Assembly (NCBI GenBank): GCA_949317995.1
Contig: OX439036.1
Coordinates: 110,153,669 to 110,217,668, forward strand
Reading direction: 5' to 3'
Length of the DNA: 64,000 nt
DNA from: Acholoe squamosa
Taxonomy: Eukaryota > Annelida > Polychaeta > Phyllodocida > Polynoidae
In this document: positions 12,441-26,543 of the stretch, piece by piece
Position numbering within the stretch: the first letter of the stretch is position 1
How the letters are laid out: each line of letters opens with the position of its first letter
The notes under the pieces: generated by a model
The model's database searches: none
Seen by the model: only the letters and a program-made list of their open reading frames with translations
What the model was told of the DNA's origin: nothing
Program-made: the position numbers and the translations under genes

Positions 12441-14259
12441 AACAGAAATTTGTGTGACTCTACTAATTGAGGTATGGTGTAGGTATTTTACGTCATGACA
12501 CTAACTACTGAATAACAACTCTATTCCACCTTATACACATATATTCAGGTACCACTTCAAGACCCCGTCCGACATTTTACTCCTGTTTATGCCCTATAAT
12601 TACATCCTCCAAATGCTGGGCTCACATAGCACTTCAATAGACTATGTACATCATGATAGCCTAGCCTTATCAATAATGACAAGAAAAACCTGCATATTGA
12701 TTGGTTGACCAAGGGGAATTATGACACCTCACTGATGTCCAAAAACTGTGTTTTTATGCTTTAGGCCATTAGGTTCTCTATTTCATTTACAAAGAGCTTC
12801 CACTCAGTGCATAATATATGACAGCTGTCAAGGGAGGGCCCACCTAGCAGCCAGTGCTCATCTTCCTGAGCGGGAAGAAGTGGCAAAGTCTAGGAATCAC
12901 AGATGACCAGAAGGGCTGTATACCAAGAAACAACTCCTGCTGTGAATTGACTGACTGTAATTGGGAGTCACACACCTCGGCTGAATAGGGAGAGTGAAAT
13001 CTTATGAAAAAGAATAAATGAAATAGAATAGCAGCAAGCTAATGTCTCGTCTAAGCTCCGTCTCGTCTAATCGTAAGCACTAAAAACAGTATTCACAAAT
13101 GCCTCTGTCTTGAATAGGGGCTGGAGGTAAATAGGTATTGAAATCAATGAGTACCAAGGCCCTGAAATAATCACAGTACCAGATAGATGTCCATCAATTC
13201 ATGGCAATACATCAGGAGCTTAATTCAAAACATCCTGGGATCACGACCCCAGCGATCTTAGGAATAAATCAGCCTTATCCTATTAAGCGATGTTAAGAGT
13301 TGACTGGGTTCACATATCCTAGCCAGCACTAAGATCGCATCGATCTTAGCCTCAGCCCTCCTACACTATTCCAAGAAGAACTGACTAGGCACAGGGGTAA
13401 GAGTCCCAAAATAAAGGAATAGCTGTGGAGTCACTCTTCTTCACAAGAGTGCTTATACCATCGTTCCCCGTCCCCATATGGGCTAACAAAAGAGCACAGG
13501 GTGCAGTTGACCCCCGTACAGTATTCAAGAGTTGTTCCCATGAATGTATGATTTATGCTTGCCTATTAGAAGCATCGTGCCCTCCCCCCAGGAAAAAGAG
13601 AGAGAAGGGAAGAATTACCTTACAGTGCACTTAACGCATGAGTAGCCCTAAGAGCCCTCAAGGACACTCAGCAAACGTCCTCCCTCCCCTCTTTATGTAT
13701 GCAGCAGGCTATTCACTCTTTCGATCAGGAGTGTTCCCTGTAAGTGTTCTTGTACTCAGGTGAAACCACTATGCATTTCTTTCACTAAGATCGCAGTGAT
13801 CTTAGTGGTGGAAATGGAATAGTGAAGTGATCCCAGGACTAGCTATTCTGGACAGGCCTGCAACCACTGCATTACATAGGGTAGACCAGCCATGTCTTAT
13901 GATATGTGCCTACACTAGGATCGCTGGGGTTGGGATCCCAGGATGTTTTGAATTAAGCTCCTGAGGTGCCTCTCACTCACAAAACAATTGCTTTTGCCAA
14001 CCATCAGTAATTGCTTTATTTGTATCTTTTTCAATCAAGATTCTTTCATCTTAATTAGATACATATACAAGTGTGTTCACAGTCATTCTGCTATCTGGCT
14101 TTACACCATAGAAACTTTTCCTTCCACTGAGCTCTACATTTGTTAATCCACTAGTAAATCATATAGTATGTCCAACCCTATGCTGGATACAGTGTGGCCA
14201 ACTCAGCTACAATTGATTCTTCCACACCTTAACCTCCTGAAGCAGACACTGTTACTAAC

Positions 14260-15000
14260 CTAGTCAATACGAAGCGAGTAACAATATAGATTCACAGCCC
14301 ATATATAGAATTACTATGCAGGCTGGTAACAGGAGGCGAAACTACCCTCTCCAACTTTGATTCCCTCCATGCACCCAGACTTAAGAGAGAAATATTGGTA
14401 GAGTGTTATGTTAATCTCAGTGGAATTTCACAAAGCCTTGTTTTAGACTTCTCTTCCCACCCATGCAGAGACAAACAGAGCTCAGTAGTACAAGACCTTC
14501 GGTTAGGGGTGATAAGCTCTGTACAGAAATTGCCACTTGCCACTTTGTGAGGAGTAGATGAATTATTGCTGCGGTACTCATAACAAGTCACCAAATGATG
14601 TGTGTGAGCAATTGGTGCCTCTAAGGCTCTTTATCCTAAGGGAGGTGTGAGCAGTGTGTAGGTCCCTGCTGTTAACATAATTTCAGTTGGCACTCCAGTT
14701 AATGCTGAATGGCAAGCTATTGTAGTTTGAACCACACTTTTTATGTTTAAATGAATAATGCTCTGAATTAGGGTATAACATGGGCCGTGCAAAGCTGCGT
14801 CAGAACGGCAATTCTGCACAGATTTCCGACATAGTCTTACTTATTTGCTCCTCGAAACTTTACTATACATACCTCAGTAATGACAAAGGTATGGTTTTGA
14901 AGCTATTGATCATGCGCATGAGATGAGCTTATCATTTCTTCATCTATAATTATTTTTCTGGGTTTTACGGCTGTGGAAATATACAGGGAACTGTCACTTT
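14260..15000. repeat. Segment lacking the MITE found in the sister copies
   Basis: Colinear with 26235-27130 and 32050-32830 but without the CACTGTA-type MITE between the CCACCCAT... and CAGTAGTACA words (14455-14500). This is a natural empty site for that insertion. Confidence 0.6.
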
Positions 15001-16069
15001 TACCACAGTGTGGGTAGGTAGCATGTGGCACCTATATTTGCAGTAGGGGAAAAATACATGTCCTCGAATAATGCCTTGTACGGGGGAAGCTATTGGAAAC
15101 TTAGTGAAATGGGTGATGCAGGATTATTCTACACATATTTGCGCATCTTTCCTTAGTTTAACAAGTTATTTTATGACCAACTCTCAAGCATTCCCTATTT
15201 AAGATACTGTCATTCTGTTTCTTACATTGTATTAGTACATGTCTTTTCTATCAGATCCATTATTTGGATATTGTGTGAGACTATTGATCTATTTTCAATG
15301 TAACAAACTACCTGAATCTATCACAGAGGTAGGCTTAATAATTCTGTAGAGATGCACTGTTTACAGTTACCTGTCCTCTGTATAAATTTCCACATTGTGT
15401 TTAATGTTTGTCTGCTCTGTTTAAACAATACAACAATATAGTTGGTAAGACAATCTACCCGCATGGTAGGATTGATTCCCCCTCCCAGTTAGTGTATGAA
15501 CAGTGGCTGTTCCCCACACCACGCACCCGAGGTCACCAGGAGGGTATCTCAAAAAGATTGGGAAACCAGTTCTCACCGTAACTATTTGATCCTGCAGTTC
15601 TCCTACATTTCTCACCCTAAGAACAGACTTCCCTGCTTGACTTCTGCTACAAGTGAACTGCACGGAAATAGGTCGAGTTGCAAAATAAGAGACTGGACCC
15701 CTCCTATACCACTCCTATAACTGACTCCCTCTTTACAATACAAGAGGGAATCCACTCCAGAAGGTCAGTGAGTTCAATTTTGGAATTATCACCTCCGACA
15801 GGATCAATTCCAAATCTTTTTGAGATACCCTCCAGTGGTTCTTTTTCATTTGACATATGAGAAGCAGTCCAGAAGGATGCCCGTACACTCCCTAGTTACA
15901 GTAATAGTCTTTTATAGATACATGTGTCGAACGGATACTTGATTCCCTACACCAGCATACCTTTTTTTTTCAGGTCCTGCAGGCTGTATGTGGCATTGAA
16001 CAGAGGGTTGTTGTAATTTGGAGAGGGACAGCAAATTTCCCAATGATTCAATAAGGACATCGTTCAAGT
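15001..16069. other. Non-coding part of copy 1
   Basis: A weak inverted pair (TTGGGAAACCAG and GAGATACCCTCC words at 15540-15830) is visible. No gene. Confidence 0.35.
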
Positions 16070-16230
16070 ATATAACTAACAGATAATGTCTAATTCATAG
16101 TCATAGGATATGGTCCAAATCAGACATGACTGGTTCATCCACACTTCTATTTCCTGTCTGGACACCTCCCTTACCATCTCAGAACAGGTGCAAATTAAAC
16201 ATTCATATACAGGCGTCTACTGTAGTTAGC
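16070..16230. repeat. Dispersed repeat family A, copy
   Basis: Near match to 32998-33165. Confidence 0.75.
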
Positions 16231-16276
16231 AGTAAACACCACTCAACAATGACAGGGGTGAATAGCATATCATAAG

Positions 16277-16455
16277 GGCCATTTTCCACCACCAGATAGA
16301 GTCCCTCTATCGGCCGACAGCTACAACACAATACCATCTTGGCCGTCGAGGCTGCCATCGGTTTCAATGAAGGGGCATGGGCTCTGTCGGCTGGTGGTAG
16401 CTTCTACTATGGACCTATCGGCCCATAGAGGGGGCATATCGGGTGGTGGACCACG
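16277..16455. mobile_element. Inverted-repeat element, ~180 bp
   Basis: CCACCACCAGATAG...CCCTCTATCGGCCGAC is mirrored by GGCCCATAGAGGG...ATCGGGTGGTGG. Non-coding. Confidence 0.55.
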
Positions 16456-16479
16456 TGATCAGGTGAAATCATCCCTAGC

Positions 16480-17130
16480 AAATTGTCGTGATTCCTCGTC
16501 AACCTGTGTGAAGTGGCTCACACATGTCTCTAGATGGAACACGACGTTGCTATAGCACAAGATCACCAGGAATAGCAATGGTGGTGATCACATGGCCCCA
16601 CCTCAGATGGCGAGGATGGTGATCACTCAGACTCACCAGGGATGGCAACGCAGGTGATCACTCACCTCGCTAGATGAAACACGCACCTTGTCATAGTGCA
16701 TGTTCACCAGGGATGGTGAGGATCGTGATCACTCATCCTCACCAGGGATGGCGACATGAGTGATTACTCATCCTCACCAGGGATGGCGACATGAGTGATC
16801 ACTCACTTCGCTAGATGAGATGCACACCACGTCATAATGCACATTCACCACAGATGGCAAGGATCATTATCACTCACACTCACGGGGGATGGTCACTCAG
16901 GTGATCATTCGTCTCGCACACCATGCCATAATGCACGTTCACCACGGTTGGTGAGGATCGTGATGACTCACACTTACCAGGGATGGCAAGGCGGTTGATC
17001 ACTCACCTCGCTAGATGAATTGCGCACCACGTCATAGCGCAGGTTCACCATGGATGGCGAGAGTGGTGATCACTCAGACTCACCAGTGATGGCAATGCTG
17101 GTGATCACTCATCTTGTTAGATGAAAAGCT
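16480..17130. repeat. Degenerate minisatellite, ~37-bp subunits in longer units
   Basis: Recurring CACCAGGGATGGCGA...GTGATCACTCA with an interposed CTCGCTAGATGA...GTCATA-TGCACGTTCAC block gives a higher-order period of roughly 120-200 bp. Confidence 0.8.
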
Positions 17131-17539
17131 CATGATCATCGACATTGGTAATCATGCAGCCTCACATCTGCCAGATCAATGTATGTTTTGCCAGAGAAGG
17201 TATTGCCATATGTATCTTCCCTCTAACCACAGACAAGGTGTTCATGTAGATACTTCCTTATGTATTTTTCCTGTAACCAGAGAAAAGGTGTTTATGGATA
17301 GTTGCTTTTATTTTAGAGATACCTCTATCTAAATTCAATTGCTACTTTCTCTATATAATCTTGTTTGATTCAACCCTGAAGTATTACATGGAAATCAGTG
17401 TGCAACAAAGCACATTTGATAAGTATGGGACTTATACTTCATGCCCACACTTCCTAGATAGGCTACATGTTGAACAGTGGTGCTGTCTCAACAACTTTGG
17501 CAATGGTGGTGATAAGTTGCCATTCTGAGTGAGAGTGAG

Positions 17540-18110
17540 TGACAGATGATGCAATCCTCAGAGAGCATTGACATGGAGTGACACAAGTTCACGCATTGAG
17601 TGAGACCAATGTTGGTAGTGATAAGTCACCATTTTGTGTGAGAGTTGATGCCAGTGGCACGGGAGTGGTACATAATCACACAGTGAGTCAGATCCATGTT
17701 GGCGATGCTTGTGATAAGCCGCCATTCTGAGTGAGAGTTGACAGGCAGTGGCACATATTGACGGAGTGAGTGAGATCCATGTTGGCGATGGTGGTGATAA
17801 GCTGCCATTCTGAGTGAGAGCTGACCGGGAGTGGTACATAATCACACAGTGAGTCAGATCCATGTTGGCGATGCTTGTGATAAGCCGCCATTCTGAGTGA
17901 GAGTTGACAGGCAGTGGCACATACTTACGCAGTGAGTTAGATCCATGTTGGCGATGGTGGTGATAAGTCACCATGCTTTGTGAGGGATGACAAGGGGTGG
18001 CACATACTCACGCAGTGAGTGAGATCATGTTGGTGACTGTTGTGATAAATTGCCACGCCATGTGAGACTGACAGACAGTGGCGAAAGATGACACAGTGAG
18101 TTATCACTCA
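17540..18110. repeat. 83-bp tandem array
   Basis: GATCCATGTTGGCGATG recurs at 17691, 17774, 17857 and 17940 (exact 83-bp steps), with weaker units at 17604 and 18023. The long minus-strand open frames here are a by-product. Confidence 0.95.
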
Positions 18111-18701
18111 AAAAGGAGTCACCATTGATGACCAATCATGGTGACAGATAACGACAATTTGCTGGGTCAGGAGCATTTGAATGCAACTAGTTCAGTACCC
18201 TAATCCAATCCAATGAATGAATTTCTTTGAATCTAAATGGCAGGATAACATTTTTTGAGATTGCTGCATTATTTTGCCTCCAGATAGCACTTTATCATCC
18301 CAGATGTGAGAACCAGAACCAAACGGCCCATCAATCTAAGGCACACTGTAAGATGATGGTAGATCTCTAGCAAGATTTCATCCTCATTTTCAAAGAGTCT
18401 TCTTGTAACACTCTTTCCTGTCTGTAACTAGGGTTTCACTGGACAACATCAGGCATGCTTCCCCGTACACGTCTTGGGATAGCTGCACATTTATTGAATG
18501 AGTTTTATCTAGAGAAAAGGTGTGTATGATATTATGTTCTTTTTTTTTCCATCATCACAAAATGTAAGAAAAAAACAATTTTGCCATCCCTATAAATTTT
18601 AAAAGTAAATTTACAAACCCTTTAGACCTGTGTTTTCCTCTTCTAAGAAATAATCTTCTCTAAATCGCATACCAGTACTAGGGTCCTGGTTTTTGTGTTT
18701 A

Positions 18702-19595
18702 CACTGCAAAAATGGTGTTTAGATCCTAAACACAATTCTAAACATATTCTTGCAACGTTTTTGTAATCACATTAATTTCCTACACATGTTTAGCCAAACA
18801 ATTTGCTTAGCTCAAGTGTTTAGAAATCTAGGTGTTTAGGTTTAAACTTTGTGTTTAGATCTCTATGAATTTTTGTGTTGAGATGTTTATAAATTTGTGT
18901 GTTTAGATGTCTAAATGCTTTGATGGAGAGTTAGGGTGTGCAGACAAGTATACATTAAAAAAAAAGATGTCTTTTGTTTGTTTTCTCATTTACTGGGGGG
19001 GGGGGTATTTACATGTCAAAGTCTCCAAAGATGTCAGCAACACATATTTACGTGTGCATGTATGTACACACTGCATCAGAATGAGAGACTTGAGAAAGTA
19101 CAACAGCTTGGCAGGAAGGAAATTCCTTTGTCTATTCCAGAATAACATGAAATAGGTGTCAGTCATTAAGCTTATTGATTATTTCATGCTAATGATGGTG
19201 GTGTAAGGTGAATCTAGTCACCTTTCTATTGCCCTTTCTATTCTCATGACATTTAATGAATAGAAACTATAATAAACATGCGGTTTGGGTACATTTGTCA
19301 CAAAAATTGATTATAAATGTGTAAAGACAGTCCATTCAAATCTAAGTGCTGCTACCTGGTGTGGATTCAACATCCAAGTATCTAAACATAATGATGTTTA
19401 AATCTAAACACCTATTATTCAACTGTTTAAACTCTAAACATCTAAACATGTTTAGCAAAAATGTTTATGTAGTTAGAATAAAAGTGTTCATTTCCTAAAT
19501 GTGTAGTCAATGAGACACCTAATTGACCTATATGTTTATGTTTTAAACGTGTTAAGGCCTAAACATGTTTAAAATTTAAACACCATTTTGCAGTG
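18702..19595. mobile_element. Non-autonomous DNA transposon, ~894 bp, TA target
   Basis: Ends CACTGCAAAAATGGTGTTTA and TAAACACCATTTTGCAGTG, flanked by TA on both sides. The interior near both ends is full of TGTTTAGA / TCTAAACA words in both orientations, likely transposase-binding repeats. No transposase frame. Confidence 0.85.
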
Positions 19596-20480
19596 TATCC
19601 AATTATATTTCTTCCTTGAGACTGGACTGCGGTTTGTAATTATTTAAACAGCCATTGCCTGATATACCCTAACAGGGTCCCATGGTTTTTGTCATAGATG
19701 GATGGGTCTTGTCACTAGAGTTACAGCTGAGATAAAAAAAAAAAAAAAAGGAAAAATGTGGGAATGGTCGTGGTAAACTGATAGGAACTATCTTACTAAT
19801 CAAAATGGCTTAGGCATTTGGAAATAATCCAAAGAGCAATTCAGAAATTGTTTTTTTTTCCACCTATAAAAAGTATGTAATAGGTCATTTTGTTAAAATG
19901 TAATGCCTCGGAATTCAACACCAATAAAGATATTAGAATGTACTTTCAGCAAAGAAAGGATTTTTTTTTAAATCAGCTAACCATCACAACCATGACACCT
20001 ATAGAAGTCATAGGTCTCATGAAATTCATCTTACAGGCTTATTAATGGTTATGCTATTTTATGAATGCTGCTTAATCTCTTTTTCCTTCATAGTTTTATT
20101 AATTGGAATCTTCCTGGCTAATAGGGTTTAGTCTTTTTGAGCGATAAGTTGTTATACATTGCCTTGTTGGTACAACATAGATTAGATACGGTATATAACA
20201 CAATGATACTTCTATATACGTTCATTTTTACTGTGAGCTGCCAATTAAAATGAAGATCCCCTAACACAGGCAAGAAGCTTAGTGCCTAATATGACTGAGA
20301 TGGTTAGAGCCAGTGACATATTTTTTCCCTGGAGAATGGAAACGTGTAGCCTGCCAGTATAGCAGTGTCGTAGCCTCTATGAATATGGCAAATCCACTCA
20401 ATTAAAATTTTTCTAGGATTTCAAAAGAAGGAGCTTGCCTCACCTTTATGGATAAGGAGGTTACCCTCTCAGTTGCAAGT
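19596..20480. other. Non-coding, absent from copy 3
   Basis: Sequence between the transposon and the renewed homology at ~20490. In copy 3 the flanks are joined near 53115, so 18697-20480 is either an insertion here or a deletion there. Confidence 0.5.
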
Positions 20481-22929
20481 GTAAATATGCTATAAATACC
20501 CCTGTAAGTAGGCAGTACAACCATCTGTACCTACACCAAAATGCTCTTCTAGTATGAGGGTTCATACCTATAACAGCTACCACTGTAATGCAGAATAAAA
20601 AGCACTATACTGTATATCCACATGGTGGGCTGACAGTGTACACACACCCAGAATATTTAGTTGGATGTCGGCTATAGTAGACCTAACCTCACACACGATG
20701 GGGAGAGACGTAAGGGGGTGGCCTGCTTCACTACTTAAAGCTGACCCCAGACAGGGTTGGGGACTGGCAGGATCTGGGACAGCTGCTACCTATGCACACT
20801 CAGATCTGGCAAAATCAAACATTTTTCATGTTCCTGAAAGGATAAAATCTGAAGTCCCTAACCACTAACTGAATCGGCCCCATTTGCGGTCGCCTTAAAT
20901 ATGCTACAGAATTTAGCATATGATATTTTGTGCAGCCCGTATAGAACTGAGTGAATTAAGGAATTGAGTGAAATAGGAAATAAGAATAGAAAATGAGAGG
21001 TAGAATTTAACTTAATAAATCATGAGACATAGGCAAAATAAAGTTCAAGTGCCCCATCAGGAGAAAAGCCGGGACAATTTTTTCACACTGCACCAATGGG
21101 TATGCAGTACTTATGTCAATACCTAGTGTAGACATATAGATTTACAGCCTCATATGGAGTTACAGAACAGGAGGCAGTTTCCTAACAGACTATGACTGCT
21201 CCCCTTCAAATCATAGTGGGAAGTGTTGTGATATTGCCATTACAATACTTTGATGGTCCCTGCACAAGTAGGACTTTTCTACCAATACTTCTGTAATGAC
21301 TGCATTAGTGCTAATCATACAGAGCAGTCCTAGGGAATCACCTTTGATCACTGACACTAATTTTGAGGATTTCAATAGTGACTGAGTGTACTCGAAGTAC
21401 CTTAAGAAACCAAAGGGAGACGTTTTAAATGACTCCAATGAGTTACTCCGAGCCCTGCAAAACCCAAAAGAAAAGTAATTTTATCTGCCATGAAAGCTTA
21501 TCCATCTCATTGCAAAAATTCTATTGTATTAGAAATGGTGAAGAAAGAAACGAGTTCTCTTGACATTTTCAACCAGGTTCACCATAGGACTTGCCTTGGG
21601 GGATTAAGGTTTCTATGTAAGCTATCTAGGGAAATAGGCCTGCCACTTAGAGCACATGGCATTATGATGAGGACTTTTTGAAAGCAATAACATGGGGCAA
21701 TAAGTTCTAGATTTTTTATCATATTGGCTATTGTATTCTGCTGTAATATCAGGCAGACCTGTCCTGATATCAATTAACGAACCCTATAAAGGCTGTTAAT
21801 GTAGGAGTGCGTCCTCCCCATTGGTCATCATGATGCAACAATGAAGTGCTGGTGAAGTGCCCCATAAGGTTGTAATGATGAATTATTGTAGCTCCGGTGA
21901 TACACTCACCAATTGGCATTTCGGAAATGCTCAGCAGTTTCATCTATTGTAGAACTGTGCAACCAGTTAATGAAGTGTAGACTATATGGTTTGATGTAGG
22001 TTGATCAATTCAATCCAGAGCTGATAACCTTCAGGGGCTCATTTTAGTGTAGCTGATTGACGATTTGCCTTCGTGGAAAAGCATGCTTTATTTCTTGGTT
22101 GATACAACAACTCTATAGAGTTAAACAAGGAGGTCTGTATTCCATGGGACCATAGAAATATGCACCTTCATATTCTATGGCCTGGTCATGTGACTATATG
22201 ATGATGTAAACAAGCTGATCTTAGCTGTATTTCAGTGGGATTCCCTTAGTTTAAGATTGTAAAACCATAAAATAAATGCAAATGTCCACTCCATGGAATA
22301 TTTCTATATCGAATTCTCTGAGATGGGACTGGAGTGTCTCACAAAGCCATTATTCAATATACCTGACGACCTGACGATTCACTGACGATTTGCCAATCTT
22401 ACTGTACATGGGCATGCAGCCATCAAGAGATTCCTCTCTACAATCAACTCATTGGATTTGCTTTACCTGTCCATGCCAGCTTGTCTCAGACTTGCCCAGA
22501 CTGTAGTATATACAGTCTGTCAGAATTGTTATAGATCCACTGACATTGCAACAGGTTCAGGCAGGTGCTAAAAACTTACCTATGCTGTATCCTAATTCCA
22601 GTAAACACATGATATGATTCCTGTATGGTTAATGAAAACAGGTATAAACACAGACTTAAGTGGCATCTACATAATAGTTTTGTGAACATTAAGGCATTTA
22701 AAAAATCTACTTGTATGATATATACATGAATAACCTTGATAGAATTGTGCCATGCTGAAGCCTTGAACCCTGGACCCTCCACATCCCATGCCAACTTGCT
22801 ACCACTGTACTACAGATTCTGGTGTCTGTTGTCTGTTAAAAGGCTATTATGTCATTTTCATTGCAGGGCACCTTGCACGTACAGCTAAGAGAATATGTAA
22901 TTCCCTTTGGATGCTTGTTAATTGATTGT

Positions 22930-22994
22930 CTCGTTAGCTCAGTTGGGAGAGCAGAGGTTTCCAAATGCAGGGATCATGAGTTCAATCCAAGCCC
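22930..22994 (+). repeat. tRNA-like sequence, probably a SINE head
   Basis: A-box-like GTTAGCTCAGTTGG and B-box-like GATCATGAGTTCAATCC at tRNA spacing, but the anticodon arm does not pair. A second copy lies at 55181-55250 within the duplicated block. Confidence 0.5.
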
Positions 22995-25900
22995 AATCCT
23001 ATGTTTTGCAGTTGCATTGAGCCTGCTGGTTCTAGTAATGAAGTTGCAACAGACACAGTCAAAGGGGAATAAGCTTCATTCATATTCATTAGCACATGAG
23101 AGAATACACTGGCCAATACACAAATCAGTGAGGCCACTACCTTATGTGAGAATGATCCAGGATCCTGGATCATTTTAGAGGATGCATTGCAGTGTTTTAA
23201 TAAGAAATCTTCCAGGCCTACTATAGGGCCTGGAAGATCGAGGCTGGTCCATGCAGAGAAAGAAAGTCTGGATGTGATAGACTGTTTATTAGTCAATTTC
23301 CTACAGTTTGAAGCATATTTTATCGGTCGTCAGAGATTTTAAAACTACCCCCGGATCAGAATCAAAGTCTTAGATGGCATTACCTTCACTGTCTCATTGG
23401 TTTAGTTGGATTTACAGCATCCAACACAAGAAGGAGCGTCTGGGACTGGTAGGTCTGACATGATTTGTCACTACAGGGGCTTATATAACAGGTTCTGGGT
23501 CCATCTGTAACCTCTGAGCTAGTGAGGAAGACCTTACCCTAACGCTAAATGACCTCTCAGGAGTAACTTTGGGACAAAGCGTTCACCATTAATTTCAGAG
23601 ATTTCTCATGGTGCAGTGTTTTTCTGTACTGTTGTGTTGTTTGTTGTTGTTGTTGTTTGTTCCCTTTGTTTTGTTTGTGTGTGTTTTTATTTGATTTTTA
23701 TTGTTTGTGTTTGTGTTTTTGTGTTGTTGTTTTTAGGGGATTGTTGTTTTTTTTTTGTTTTTTTCTGTGGGGAGGGGGCTTGTTTAACCACTTCCCACAT
23801 GTTGGTTAACTCTGCAGTTAGGGATGACTGATACAATCAACAGTCAATTTCAGAATCTACCCACACTTTAGTGCGCAGTTTGCATCCTCAATTACTGGAA
23901 CAATTTCCTTCGCCTTCCAATGATTTCCAGACACAATTTGCATGGCAAGGATAATAAATGCATGCCATCACAGAATTTGCATCATTAATTATTTGAGTCT
24001 GCCAAAAAGGCCAAATGTTTTTTTTGTGTGCAGTAGAAAGACTGTTCAAAGGAAAACTTATATAGATAAAGATAGGACCAGACACGGTGAAGTCCTTTCA
24101 TATGCAAGTAATTTGAGTGTCCACAGCTATCAGAGAGGGTATCTGAAACAAGTCATACTTTCTGTCTACTTCTGGCCAGTCAGAAACCTTGGTTTAGAAC
24201 CTCAGTCAGAAACATCACTGATCTGAACAAATTTCAGACCCCTCGGAGGGGGCGACAGAAAAATTTTCGCTGCGCACGCGGGGAATTTCACCGATCCCCC
24301 TGTTGTTAAAAAATAACCACTCCCTTCGCCCTTTTCAAGATACTGATGCAGGAGTTAAATAATACCCATTGCATGATGCCCCGATGAAAAGACTGCTCAC
24401 AACTCCTTCATTGTTGTATCATGCTGATCCTCTTGTAGGGTCGGAATGATGCGTAAACACAGTGAGTTACACACCAGGGCTGCATTTATGCACCATGGCA
24501 ACCAGCACCGGTATGTATTAGCCACCCCAAAGGGTTAAATGATGTTGCCACACTGTTTGAATGGATGAGACTATAAACCGAGAGTGCTGTATTTTGAGGC
24601 ACACTGATGTTGCTGTTGGAAATAATTTAGCAAACTGGTACACTGCAAAAAGAAATATCTTAAAAAGGAGGATGGATCACTCACAACTATGGGACAAGGA
24701 TTTCATTGTTATTTTCATGGAGATTCCTAGTAAGAAAGGGGTTATTAATCTACTGTTCTACTGTACTGCCAACTACAATTTAGGGTCCTAAATTGAGTCA
24801 GATGTATTTGATACTTAGCTTGTCCAGTGCAGAAACCAGATTGAATAACATCCAAGGTACTCACCTGAAGATGAAAATAAACAAAATCTCAGAATTATGG
24901 TAAGTGAAAACATGTATATTGTACATATATATGATGCTGACGCAGGAGTGTATCATGCACATCAGTCAGCATGATGCTCCAATGAAGTACTGATGTGTTT
25001 GCTCACCTGTACTTCGTTTGAACATCATACCAATCCTCAGGGTATATATATGTTAACCCCATTTGGCTGTCATGAAGCCAGACTGTAGCCCTGGCAAGTT
25101 CCTTGCCGATGGGCATTGATTAAAATATGAATGCATTAGTGGCATTTATAGAAATTTGAAATCTACTTCACCTCACACACTTGGTCTGTCACAGCTTAAA
25201 GACCCCCTCCCACATTTTTCTCCTGTTTATACCAATTTTCCTCCAATATATGGCCTTGCGGAGCACTTTATAGACTATGTACATGATAACAGCTTAGGCT
25301 TGGGCAATAATGGCAAGAAAAAACTTATGCATTGATTGGTTGACCAAGGGAAATGACAGCTCACTGACGTACCAATACTCTACTATACTTGTGCCCATGA
25401 AGGTCTCTATCTCATTTAAAAAGAGAGGTAACACTGAGTGCATAATATATGATGGCTGTCAAGGGGGGGCCCACCTAGCAGCCAGTGATCAACTTCCTTA
25501 GGCATGAGGGCAACATAACCTATGAATCACAGTTGACCAAAAGTGTTGTATATCTAGTAACAACTCCTGCTGTTAGTTGACTTACTGTAATTGGGAGCCA
25601 CACATTTTGGCTGAATAGGGAGAGTGAAATCTCAGCAAAAGAATTAAATGAAATAAAAAGGCAAAAGACCAATAGCTAATTTAAGGGCTGGGATCCCAAT
25701 TAGGTGCCAGTATTGTAAAACACTAGTGGGTCAACTAAGGGGTATTGAAAACAACCTGAAGCACTAAATAATATTCAAATTACTGCTTCTCTTAAATAAT
25801 AGGGGTAGTGAGGCATTGAAGTCAATAAGCAGTTGGGTGTATAGACAGGCTCCTACGGTAGGTCATAACAAGAGGCACAGTGCCAGATAGACAATCATCC

Positions 25901-26543
25901 ATGGCACCACATCAGAGGTGTGTCCCAGTCATGAAACAATTGCCTTTGCCAACCTTAATTGATTGTTGTATTCCTATCTATCTTTACCTCAAAGTTTCGT
26001 ATGCTCATCTTTTTCGATTTAAGTTTCTCTTGGAATGTGGCTTGGGGCTACTCTCCTTCATTAGGTATAGGCTTTCCCTGTCTTCCACCTTAGCACATTT
26101 TGCTTCATTCGAGCTCTACATTTGCTAATCCGGTACTACGTCATATAGTATGTCCAACCCTACCCAGGATAGAGTGTGGCTAACTTAGCTACAATTGATT
26201 CTTCCACACCTTAACCTCCTGAAGCAGACACTCTTACTAACCCAGTCAATACCTAGAGAGCAACAATATTCACAGCACATATATAGAATTACTCACAGGC
26301 TGGTAACTGGAGGTGAAACTACTCTTTCTAGAATCTTGATTCTCTCCATGCACCCAAGGGTCTCACTTGCCATTTTGTACTTTGAAGGAGTGAGGGAAAC
26401 CATAGACCTTATACCCCTCAAGAGATGAACGTATTGGTAAAGGAGTGTTATGCTACTTTTGCTGATGCTTCCAAAAGCCTTGGTTTAGACTTTTCTTAGC
26501 CTTGGTTTAGACTTTTCTTTCCACCCAATAGACAACAGCAGGA

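Larger units (their letters stand above)
11400..24240. repeat. Composite large repeat, copy 1 (with extra insertions)
   Basis: The order of landmarks matches copies 2 and 3: fold-back family B (11400-11620, 12200-12440), an AAGACCCC-TCC...CTCCTGTTTAT segment (12560-12990), CCTTAACCTCCTGAAGCAGACAC (14230), family A (16070-16230), a GATTGCTGCATTATTTTGCC segment (18255-18460), then 20490-24090, which matches 53130-56100 closely. It has additional insertions (tandem arrays 16480-18110, transposon 18702-19595). No gene. Confidence 0.7.

Noticed and set aside
17558-17974. 138-residue minus-strand open frame with repeats
   Set aside because: By-product of the 83-bp tandem array; the array is open by chance and frames differ between units.
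16480-18110. CRISPR-like repeat arrays
   Set aside because: Units are 37-200 bp and 83 bp without unique spacers, in an animal genome; ordinary minisatellites.
22930-22994. Functional tRNA gene
   Set aside because: The anticodon stem does not pair and the acceptor arm is unclear; repeated in the duplicated block, so a SINE or pseudogene is more likely.
23616-23831. Hydrophobic 71-residue open frame
   Set aside because: Encoded by a TTG/TGT low-complexity tract that recurs in all three large-repeat copies with different frames.
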